NCBI GenBank assembly: GCA_900770265.1
Contig: CAAGJR010000024.1
Location: 1-11,614 of the forward strand
Length of the DNA: 11,614 nucleotides
Direction of reading: 5' to 3'
Source of the DNA: an uncultured Acidaminococcus sp.
Lineage (GTDB): Bacteria; Bacillota; Negativicutes; Acidaminococcales; Acidaminococcaceae
Positions 6,537-11,614 of the stretch are shown here, in pieces. The notes beneath the pieces were generated by a model. The model saw only the letters and a list, made by a program, of their open reading frames with translations, was not told the DNA's origin and did not search any database. Every line of letters begins with the position of its first letter. Position 1 is the first letter of the stretch. The translations under genes were made by a program, and so were the position numbers.

Positions 6537-6565
6537 GGGGTGTGAAAAATACTTTTTCACACCCC
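6537..6565. terminator. Strong hairpin A after sdaAA
   Basis: GGGGTGTGAAAAA (6537-6549) pairs perfectly with 6553-6565 around a 3-base loop. On the plus strand no T-run follows; on the minus strand the stem is followed by C and then TTTTT. It therefore resembles a minus-strand terminator (for the divIC-like gene) at least as much as one for sdaAA, and may act both ways. Confidence 0.55.
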
Positions 6566-6619
6566 GTCACTAGTCACTGGTCACTAGTCACTAGCCGATG
6601 GAAGCCAGCTCACGCTGGC
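6566..6619. repeat. Intergenic heptamer repeat, copy 1, with trailing hairpin
   Basis: Four tandem 7-bp units (GTCACTA or GTCACTG) fill 6566-6593, followed by GCCGATGGAAG (6594-6604). The final G begins a 6-bp hairpin, GCCAGC/GCTGGC (6604-6609 with 6614-6619). Copy 2 at 8356 has the same order: units, then GCCGATGGAAG, then a hairpin. Confidence 0.75.
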
Positions 6620-6625
6620 AAATTT

Positions 6626-6657
6626 AAGGAGCTGTGAATCATATTTCACAGCTCCTT
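6626..6657. terminator. Hairpin B between sdaAA and divIC
   Basis: AAGGAGCTGTGAA (6626-6638) pairs perfectly over 13 bp with 6645-6657, with a 6-base loop; plus-strand TTTTG overlaps the end. Its TGTGAA / TTCACA core resembles hairpin A. A bidirectional terminator is likely. Confidence 0.55.
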
Positions 6658-6665
6658 TTGATTAT

Positions 6666-6689
6666 AAGCCGCTTTGCGGCTTTATTTTT
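6666..6689 (+). terminator. Hairpin C with T-tract, terminator for sdaAA
   Basis: AAGCCGC (6666-6672) pairs with GCGGCTT (6676-6682) and is followed by TATTTTT on the plus strand. This is a good intrinsic terminator shape. Its right end overlaps the stop codon of the convergent gene at 6682. Confidence 0.6.
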
Positions 6690-6972
6690 GGTTATTTTTT
6701 ACCATGAACAGGGGGATTTCGTTCTTCCCCACCATGTTGTGCTCGTCCCGAGCCACTTTTTCGATATATTTCAGATCGCCCAGGTTGTCTTTTTCTTCCG
6801 CCAGGGCGGCATTTTCTTTTTTCAGTTCATCGACTTTTTTCTCTGTCCGGACGCTTTCCTGATGGATCTGGAAGATCCGGTAGCCCTGATGGACTGCACT
6901 GCCGATCAGGGGCAGACAACAGAACAGGACCAGGAGCAGGAAGCGTTTCTGTGTCTTATCTTTGGAATTCAT
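6682..6972 (-). CDS. Septum formation initiator family protein (DivIC/FtsB-like)
   Basis: A 96-residue single-pass membrane protein of the FtsB/DivIC family, which acts in the divisome with FtsL and DivIB/FtsQ. A short basic N-terminus (MNSKDKTQKR) precedes one membrane helix (about 11-28). A coiled coil follows, rich in Glu and Lys (about 36-65), then the family's C-terminal motif, here YIEKVARDEHNMVGKNEIPL. The start was placed at 6972 because an AAGGAAGG site (6981-6988) lies 8 bases upstream. A longer frame starting with TTG at 7029 would begin inside the HU terminator and is rejected. In Firmicutes divIC commonly ends the mfd-mazG-hup region, as here. It has no obvious promoter of its own, so readthrough from HU may feed it. 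Confidence 0.87.
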   Translation of the reverse strand: MNSKDKTQKRFLLLVLFCCLPLIGSAVHQGYRIFQIHQESVRTEKKVDELKKENAALAEEKDNLGDLKYIEKVARDEHNMVGKNEIPLFMVKNNQK

Positions 6973-7019
6973 AGGCTTGCCCTTCCTTTTTGGGACAACA
7001 ACAGCCATGCTGCCTGGAT

Positions 7020-7053
7020 AAAAAAGCAACCTGATGCCGGGGCATCAGGTTGC
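7020..7053 (-). terminator. Intrinsic terminator after HU
   Basis: GCAACCTGATGC (7026-7037) pairs perfectly over 12 bp with 7042-7053 around a 4-base loop. On the minus strand it is followed by TTTTTT. This is a textbook Rho-independent terminator. Confidence 0.92.
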
Positions 7054-7065
7054 GGAGTCTGCCTC

Positions 7066-7341
7066 TTATTTGTTTACGGCATCCTTGAAAGCCTTGCCAG
7101 CTTTGAAAGCAGGGACGTTGGCTTCTGCAATTTTAATGGTTTCACCGGTGCGAGGATTCTTCCCGTTGCGGGCGTTGCGCACGCGAGCTTCGAAAGTACC
7201 GAAACCGATCAGTTGTACTTTATCTTTGTTGGCTACAGCTTCTTTTACCGTATCGATGAAGGCGTTGACAGCTTTTTCAGCATCTTTTTTGGGCAGTGCG
7301 GTTTTAGACGCAACTTCAGAGATCAATTCACTTTTGTTCAT
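7066..7341 (-). CDS. hup: DNA-binding protein HU
   Basis: HU is a small nucleoid protein that binds DNA as a dimer and bends it. The 91-residue product starts MNKSELISEVASKTALPKKD and has the family's usual length. GFGTFEAR (46-53) leads into the DNA-clasping beta arm, RNARNGKNPRTGETI (55-69), with the intercalating proline at 63. The C-terminal helix is FKAGKAFKDAVNK. A strong AGGAGG site lies upstream of the ATG. The gene has an extended -10 promoter and a strong terminator, which fits high expression as a mainly single-gene transcript. A hup gene beside mazG is usual in clostridial and Negativicutes genomes. Confidence 0.97.
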   Translation of the reverse strand: MNKSELISEVASKTALPKKDAEKAVNAFIDTVKEAVANKDKVQLIGFGTFEARVRNARNGKNPRTGETIKIAEANVPAFKAGKAFKDAVNK

Positions 7342-7365
7342 AAGAAAATCCTCCTAAATAGGTAT

Positions 7366-7405
7366 TGCGCCTACGGTGTGGCGCCTGACTATGGTCATAT
7401 TAGCA
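7366..7405 (-). promoter_or_regulatory. Extended -10 promoter and leader hairpin of hup
   Basis: On the minus strand TGC-TAATAT (7405-7397) is an extended -10 element; no good -35 is seen 16-18 bases upstream. The transcript would start near 7390. Its leader can form a 5-bp GC stem, GCGCC/GGCGC (about 7367-7384), upstream of the AGGAGG site. Confidence 0.45.
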
Positions 7406-7446
7406 CAATCACTGGAAAAATGCACGCCTTTTTTGCGAAATTCTTG

Positions 7447-7480
7447 AAAAACCCGCATGGAAACAGGGGTTTCGGGGTTT
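7447..7480 (-). terminator. Probable terminator after mazG
   Basis: Just after the mazG stop the minus strand carries AAACCC and GGGTTT arms (7480-7475 with 7454-7449) enclosing a GAAAC/GTTTC stem. A short T-run (7451-7447) follows. The stem is interrupted, so strength is uncertain. Confidence 0.45.
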
Positions 7481-7481
7481 G

Positions 7482-8297
7482 TCAAGAGTGTTCCGTGACT
7501 TTTTTGGCCTGTTTCCAGCGATTTTCCAGGTCTTCCAGGGAAAGATCCTTCCACTCTTTTCCATCGGCTTTCACCCGGGCTTCCAGGGCTTCGAACCGTT
7601 TCTGGAACTTGTTGTTGGCCCGGTTCAGGGTGGTCTCCGGTTCCAGGTCCAGTTTGCGGGTGTACACGGCCAGGGCGAAGAACAGGTCGCCCAGTTCCTC
7701 CTCCGTGGCATCCCTGTCAGAGGCTGCCACAGCCTCCTGGAGCTCTTTTTCCTCCTCCTGCACCTTATCCCAGGCGGAGGCCGCATCGGGCCAGTCAAAG
7801 CCGGTTTTTGCGGCTTTGGCGCTGAGCTTGTACGCCCGCATAAGCGCCGGCAGGCCTTTGGCGATGCCGTCCAGGGCGTGGGTCCGCTCCGTCTTTTCCT
7901 GGGCCTTCAGGGTCTCCCAGTTCTGCATGACCTCACCGGTGCCGCTGACCTTCGTGTCCCCGAACACATGGGGGTGCCGGTGGACCAGTTTCTTCACCAC
8001 GTCGTCGATCACGTCCTGCATGGTGAACAGGCCGTCTTCCTCGGCCAGCCGGGCGTGGAACACCACCTGGAGCAGCACGTCCCCCATTTCCTCCCGCATG
8101 CCGGCCACATCGTCATCGTCGATGGCCTCCAGCATTTCGTACACTTCCTCCACCAGTTCCCGGCGCATGGAAGTATGGGTCTGCACCCGGTCCCAGGGGC
8201 AGCCCCCCGGTTCCCGCAGCACCCGCACCAGTTCGATGAGGGGCCGCAGGTCCAGCACCCCCTTTTCGTGGATGCCTTTTTCATGGAGTGTTTTCAT
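7482..8297 (-). CDS. mazG: Nucleoside triphosphate pyrophosphohydrolase MazG
   Basis: MazG hydrolyses nucleoside triphosphates to monophosphates and pyrophosphate, a house-cleaning role. The 271-residue product has two MazG domains. The first holds GGCPWDRVQTHTSMRRELVE with E47, E50 and E51, then EEMGD (69-73), the acidic magnesium-binding pattern. HRHPHVFGD (106-114) and the WETLKAQEK segment follow. The second holds EEEKELQE (181-188) and EEELGD (199-204). The ATG at 8297 has an AAGGAGA site just upstream; a longer frame reaching 8360 would include an intergenic repeat and is rejected. Unlike Bacillus YabN there is no N-terminal tetrapyrrole methylase domain. A small in-frame duplication, HEKGI then HEKGV, lies at residues 6-14. 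Confidence 0.94.
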   Translation of the reverse strand: MKTLHEKGIHEKGVLDLRPLIELVRVLREPGGCPWDRVQTHTSMRRELVEEVYEMLEAIDDDDVAGMREEMGDVLLQVVFHARLAEEDGLFTMQDVIDDVVKKLVHRHPHVFGDTKVSGTGEVMQNWETLKAQEKTERTHALDGIAKGLPALMRAYKLSAKAAKTGFDWPDAASAWDKVQEEEKELQEAVAASDRDATEEELGDLFFALAVYTRKLDLEPETTLNRANNKFQKRFEALEARVKADGKEWKDLSLEDLENRWKQAKKVTEHS

Positions 8298-8311
8298 GGT
8301 TGTCTCCTTTT

Positions 8312-8333
8312 GGGTGCTGCCAAAGCAGCACCC
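8312..8333 (-). promoter_or_regulatory. Hairpin abutting the mazG ribosome site
   Basis: A perfect 9-bp stem (8312-8320 with 8325-8333; GGGTGCTGC arm on the minus strand) with a 4-base loop ends only a few bases before AAGGAG. It may affect mazG mRNA stability or ribosome access. Confidence 0.5.
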
Positions 8334-8341
8334 GCTCATAT

Positions 8342-8405
8342 GGGCCTTACGGCCCGTCACTGGTCACGAGTCACTGGCCGATGGAAGGAAAGGCTGCGCC
8401 TTTCC
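8342..8405. repeat. Intergenic heptamer repeat, copy 2, flanked by hairpins
   Basis: In order: hairpin GGGCC-TTAC-GGCCC (8342-8355); three 7-bp units, GTCACTG, GTCACGA and GTCACTG (8356-8376); GCCGATGGAAG (8377-8387); then an 8-bp hairpin, GGAAAGGC/GCCTTTCC (8387-8405). The last hairpin lies just after the flippase stop and may also stop its transcript on the minus strand, although the T-run is weak. Confidence 0.75.
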
Positions 8406-8430
8406 AATGGTCCAAGACTCATAGCCTTTC

Positions 8431-9972
8431 TTATTTTCTCTTCAAATCCGCACGGCTCAGTTCCCGGGTCAGTACCAGCATGACCCCGTACACCCCGGCC
8501 CCCAGCACCACTTCGGCCAGGAGCCACAGGATCTTGTTAGGGAGCACACCGGCCAGCACCGGCTCGGCCAGGACCACCGCCACGCCCATGACGGCGGCGG
8601 ACAGGGCGATGCGCCCCAGGTTCTTCCAGGGCAGGGTCAGCCGGTCCGTGTAGTACAGAAAGCCCAGGTTGGCCAGCCCGGCAAAGGCCAGGTTGGCATC
8701 CGTGGCCCAGGCGGCACCCCGGATGTTATAGGCCGGGATGGCCGTCAGGGTCCACAGCAGCCCCACCTTCACAAAAAGGCTCAGCAGCATGTTGCACATG
8801 GGTACCCGGGTATGGCCCAGGCCCTGGAGCAGGGCCGTGGACACCTGGTGGAGCCCCAGAAACAGGATGGCCGGGGCCAGGGCCGTAATGGCAGGTCCGG
8901 CGAACCGGGTGCCGTACAGCACCTGGGAAATGGGCGTCCCCAGCAGGTATACCCCCACCGCCGCCGGTACGTTCAGCAGCAGGAAGAAGCGGAACGCCCG
9001 TTTCGTCTTGTTTTCCAGTACGTCCCGCTGGCCCCTGGCCTTGGCTTCCGCCACGGCCGGCACCACGGAGGCCGCCAGGGAGTTCGTGGGGATGGTCCCC
9101 ATGTTCACCAGGGGCATGGCCATGCCGGACAGGTAGCCCAGCCCCCGGGTGGAGGCCGCCACCGTAAAGCCCGCTGCCAGCAGCCGATCGGGCACCAGGA
9201 TCATCTCGATGCCGCTGACCACGGGCACCATGAGATTGGCACAGGTCACGGGCAGGGCCAGGGAAATCAGCTGCCAGGCCGTGGAGCCCAGGGACAGCTG
9301 CTCAGAAGGCCCCTGGCACAGGTTTTCCCGCTGCCAGCGTTTCTGCTGCCGGTAGTAGAACCACAGCAGGATGCCCAGGCTGGCCACAGCGCCGGGAACA
9401 GCCCCGAAGGCCGCACCGGCCGCCCCCATGGCCAGGCCCTGGGGCAGCAGCAACCAGGCCAGCACCACCATGGACACCACCCGGGTGAACTGCTCCAGGA
9501 TCTGGGAAACGGCCGTGGGGGTCATTTCCTGGAAACCCTGGAAATAGCCCCGGAAACATGCCACGGGAATGGACAGGCCGATGGCGGGCACCAGAGCCAG
9601 CATGGCGATCCGGGCCCGTCCGTCCTTCACGATGCCTCCGTCGATGAGCCAGGGCACCAGCACCCAGGCCAGGGCTGCAAACGCCACCCCGGCGAGAGCC
9701 ATGAGCCCGGCCGAGATGCCCAGGATGCGCCGGGCCCCTTTCCGGTCGTTCACCGCGGCCCGCCGGGAGATCAGGATGGACATGGCCGCCGGGACCCCGG
9801 CGGACGACAGGGCCACCAGCAGCAGGTACAGAGGATAGGCAATCTGGTACAGCCCGATGCCCTCCCCGCCCAGCAGCCGGGAAAGCAGGATCCGGTTCAC
9901 GGATCCCAGGATCTTCACCAGCAGCCCGGCGGCCGTCAGGATCAGTGTCCCTTTCATAAAGCGGTCAGCCAT
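8431..9972 (-). CDS. SpoVB/MurJ-like polysaccharide biosynthesis flippase (MOP superfamily)
   Basis: A 513-residue multi-spanning membrane protein of the MOP exporter superfamily (polysaccharide biosynthesis / SpoVB group, PF01943), whose members flip lipid-linked saccharide precursors across the membrane. Seen are about a dozen or more hydrophobic helices. The N-terminal pattern MKGTLILTAAGLLVKILGSV leads to RLLGGEGIGLYQIAYP. The family hallmark FRGYFQGFQEMTPTAVSQ is at 140-157. AAGGAGG precedes the ATG at 9972. It stands between mfd and mazG, exactly where spoVB (yabM) lies in Bacillus. Since no sporulation genes accompany it here, a role in peptidoglycan or capsule precursor transport is more likely than spore cortex synthesis. 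The precise substrate cannot be read from sequence. Confidence 0.9.
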   Translation of the reverse strand: MADRFMKGTLILTAAGLLVKILGSVNRILLSRLLGGEGIGLYQIAYPLYLLLVALSSAGVPAAMSILISRRAAVNDRKGARRILGISAGLMALAGVAFAALAWVLVPWLIDGGIVKDGRARIAMLALVPAIGLSIPVACFRGYFQGFQEMTPTAVSQILEQFTRVVSMVVLAWLLLPQGLAMGAAGAAFGAVPGAVASLGILLWFYYRQQKRWQRENLCQGPSEQLSLGSTAWQLISLALPVTCANLMVPVVSGIEMILVPDRLLAAGFTVAASTRGLGYLSGMAMPLVNMGTIPTNSLAASVVPAVAEAKARGQRDVLENKTKRAFRFFLLLNVPAAVGVYLLGTPISQVLYGTRFAGPAITALAPAILFLGLHQVSTALLQGLGHTRVPMCNMLLSLFVKVGLLWTLTAIPAYNIRGAAWATDANLAFAGLANLGFLYYTDRLTLPWKNLGRIALSAAVMGVAVVLAEPVLAGVLPNKILWLLAEVVLGAGVYGVMLVLTRELSRADLKRK

Positions 9973-10025
9973 GGGTTCCTCCTTTTTTGTCTCTGGCCAA
10001 TATCATAAATTGGGTAAATTCATTC

Positions 10026-10135
10026 GGCCTTACGGCCTCAGACCCCTCCACCGTGCAAAGCACGGTCCCCCTCCCCCCACAGGGGGAGGACTGAGGGGTG
10101 GAGGTCAGCCACTAGCCACTACCCACGAATCACTT
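10026..10135. repeat. Intergenic heptamer repeat, copy 3, with a nested palindromic element
   Basis: The hairpin GGCC-TTAC-GGCC (10026-10037) is identical to the core of copy 2. Four degenerate heptamers, GCCACTA twice, CCCACGA and ATCACTT, occupy 10108-10135. Between them (10042-10104) lies a 63-base palindromic block. It has outer arms CCTCCACC/GGTGGAGG (10045-10052 with 10097-10104), hairpin ACCGTGC/GCACGGT (10050-10066) and hairpin CCTCCCCC/GGGGGAGG (10070-10089). TCAG stands on both sides (10038-10041 and 10105-10108). This is the gap between mfd and the flippase. Confidence 0.7.
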
Positions 10136-10150
10136 GAATTGCTCCCCGGA

Positions 10151-11614
10151 TTATAACATACGCGGAACATTCTTTTCCAGCCATTGCAGGGGTTCTTCCT
10201 TCAGTCCCTTTGTCTTGATGATGAACTGGGGCTGAGGGCCCATCTTCAGCATGGCCCGGGGCACGTATTCCTTGATGAGGGTCTGGAGCACATCCGGATT
10301 GGCCTTGCTGTGGGGGTCGAACGTAATCCGGATCTCTCCGGGCCGCACGGCCACGCCGGTGATCTTCAGTTTCCGGCACAGATCCCGCAGGGCCGCCACC
10401 CGCCACAGGTTCACCACCTGCTGGGGCGGATTGCCGAACCGGTCGATGATTTCGTCCATCAGATCGTTCCGGTCCTCATACTTCATATCCCCGAAGCGAT
10501 GGTACAGTTCCAGCTTGTACCGGGGATTGTCGATGTACCCGTCGGGGATGTAGGCATCCAGTTTCATTTCGATCACCGGATCCGGAGCCACCGGTTCGTC
10601 CGGGTTGCCCCCGTTCTGCAGGGTATTGATGGTCTTTTCCAGCAGCCGGCAGTACAGGTCGAAGCCCACGCCGGCAATCTGGCCGTGCTGTTCGGCGCCC
10701 AACAGGTTGCCGGCGCCCCGGATCTCCAGATCCCGCATGGCGATCTTGAACCCGGCCCCCAGTTCCGTGAAGTCCCGGATGGCCTGCAGCCGTTTCTGGG
10801 CCACTTCGCTGAGCACCCGGTCCTTCTTGTACAGGAAGTAGGCGTAGGCCAGCCGGGAGGAACGGCCCACCCGTCCCCGCATCTGGTACAGCTGGGACAG
10901 GCCGAAGTTCTCGGCGCCGTCGATGATGATGGTGTTGGCCAGGGGCACGTCCAGCCCGTTCTCGATGATGGTGGTGCACAGCAGCACGTCGAAATCCCCG
11001 TGGTAGAAGCCCAGCATCACATCTTCCAGCTCGTCCTCCGTCATGCGCCCGTGGGCGATGCCGATGGTGATGCCGGGCACCAGTTCCCGCAGATGGGCAG
11101 CGATCCGGGTCAGCCCCTCGATGCGGTTGTGGACGTAATAGATCCGGCCGCCCCGGCGGATTTCCCGCTCCAGGGCCTCCCGCACCATGCCGTCATCGTA
11201 TTCGGCCACGTAAGTCTCCACCGGCAGCCGCTCCTCCGGAGGAGATTCGATGATGCTCATATCCCGTCCCTTCACCAGGGCCAGATGCAGCGTCCGGGGA
11301 ATGGGCGTGGCCGAAAGGGTCAGTACGTCGATGCCTGCGCTGCGCTGCTTGATTTTTTCTTTCTGGGCCACACCAAAACGCTGTTCCTCGTCGATGATCA
11401 AAAGTCCCAGATCATGGAATTCCACATCCGGGTTCAGGATCCGGTGGGTACCGATGAGCACGTCGATTTTGCCCTCGGCCAGCCGGTCCATGATTTCTTT
11501 CTGCTGTTTGGGTGTACGGAACCGGCTGAGCATTTCCACTCTTACACCGAAGGAGCCCATGCGCTGGCTGAACGTGAGCAGATGCTGCTGGGCCAGTACC
11601 GTAGTAGATCGGAA
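10151..11614 (-). CDS. mfd: Transcription-repair coupling factor Mfd, C-terminal part (partial at the right edge)
   Basis: Mfd removes RNA polymerase stalled at DNA lesions and recruits UvrA for repair. About 484 C-terminal residues are present; the UvrB-like and polymerase-binding domains lie beyond the window. Superfamily II helicase motifs run in order: TTVLAQQH at the edge, LSRFRTPKQQ, IGTHRIL, the Walker B box DEEQRFGV (about 11392-11369), LSATPIPRTLHLAL, AHGRMTEDELE, TTIIENGLDVPLANT, and QMRGRVGRSSRLAYAY (about 10885). The translocation (TRG) region FTELGAGFKIAMRDLEIRG follows, then the C-terminal TRCF domain ending in PRML. The first three visible codons (FRS) disagree with the conserved xxP before TTVLAQQH and come from suspected adapter sequence at 11606-11614. 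Gene order with the flippase and mazG is the standard Firmicutes one. Confidence 0.96.
   Translation of the reverse strand, partial: FRSTTVLAQQHLLTFSQRMGSFGVRVEMLSRFRTPKQQKEIMDRLAEGKIDVLIGTHRILNPDVEFHDLGLLIIDEEQRFGVAQKEKIKQRSAGIDVLTLSATPIPRTLHLALVKGRDMSIIESPPEERLPVETYVAEYDDGMVREALEREIRRGGRIYYVHNRIEGLTRIAAHLRELVPGITIGIAHGRMTEDELEDVMLGFYHGDFDVLLCTTIIENGLDVPLANTIIIDGAENFGLSQLYQMRGRVGRSSRLAYAYFLYKKDRVLSEVAQKRLQAIRDFTELGAGFKIAMRDLEIRGAGNLLGAEQHGQIAGVGFDLYCRLLEKTINTLQNGGNPDEPVAPDPVIEMKLDAYIPDGYIDNPRYKLELYHRFGDMKYEDRNDLMDEIIDRFGNPPQQVVNLWRVAALRDLCRKLKITGVAVRPGEIRITFDPHSKANPDVLQTLIKEYVPRAMLKMGPQPQFIIKTKGLKEEPLQWLEKNVPRML
11606..11614 (+). other. Suspected sequencing-adapter remnant at the contig end
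   Basis: The last nine bases, AGATCGGAA, equal the start of the Illumina TruSeq adapter (AGATCGGAAGAGC). They translate on the minus strand as FRS, in place of the residues ending in proline that precede TTVLAQQH in Mfd proteins. The break in conservation falls exactly at 11605/11606. Confidence 0.8.

Noticed and set aside
6566..6593. Heptamer array considered as a CRISPR remnant
   Set aside because: Units are only 7 bp, directly adjoining, with no spacers and no cas genes nearby.
6973..7029. Longer divIC start using TTG at 7029
   Set aside because: The TTG is inside the strong HU terminator. A better ribosome site precedes the ATG at 6972.
8298..8360. Longer mazG start at 8360
   Set aside because: The extension would translate the intergenic repeat and hairpins. 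The ATG at 8297 has a good AAGGAGA site and matches the family start.
6634..8424. A 596-codon plus-strand open frame
   Set aside because: It crosses terminators, intergenic repeats and the antisense of three well-supported genes (divIC-like, hup, mazG). No domain is visible.
8812..10008. A 398-codon plus-strand open frame rich in Gly, Gln and His
   Set aside because: It is antisense to the SpoVB-like flippase, whose translation is clearly a membrane protein with conserved motifs.

Overview
The window looks like chromosomal core sequence from a GC-rich, non-spore-forming, amino-acid-fermenting Firmicute, most likely of the Negativicutes (an Acidaminococcus- or Phascolarctobacterium-like organism). 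This assignment is an inference. It rests on the Firmicutes gene order mfd / spoVB-like / mazG / hup / divIC, the rpmE / DUF1385 / prfA / prmC block, high GC with strong G and C at third codon positions, and a serine-fermentation module. No rRNA, tRNA, CRISPR array, phage gene or transposase gene is visible.

Layout. Region A (1-2413, minus strand) is a translation block: rpmE (ribosomal protein L31), a DUF1385 membrane protein, prfA (release factor 1) and the start of prmC (release-factor methyltransferase), which runs off the left edge. Region B (2504-6528) is a serine module: a LysR-type regulator on the minus strand, then divergently a DAACS-family symporter, sdaAB and sdaAA (the two subunits of the iron-sulfur L-serine dehydratase). 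Region C (6682-11614, minus strand) is the mfd-divIC block in reading order: mfd (C-terminal part, running off the right edge), a SpoVB-like flippase, mazG, HU and a DivIC/FtsB-type division protein.

How the genes may work together. The symporter keeps the substrate aspartate and threonine of the DAACS family but has glycine where acidic-amino-acid carriers have arginine, and it sits just before serine dehydratase. The simplest reading is that it imports serine, or a similar small neutral amino acid, which SdaAB/SdaAA convert to pyruvate and ammonia. The LysR protein is the likely controller; two small palindromes lie in the divergent promoter region and one overlaps the symporter -35 box.

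The less ordinary signals are intergenic. A long nested inverted repeat brackets the sdaAB promoter. Three intergenic regions carry a 7-bp tandem repeat (GYCACTR) next to hairpins, and one of them appears to contain a second nested palindromic element. The last nine bases match the start of the Illumina adapter and interrupt a conserved Mfd motif, so they are probably an assembly artefact. No clearly new multi-gene system is visible; the genes belong to known families. All gaps between genes are shorter than 300 bases and their contents are listed.
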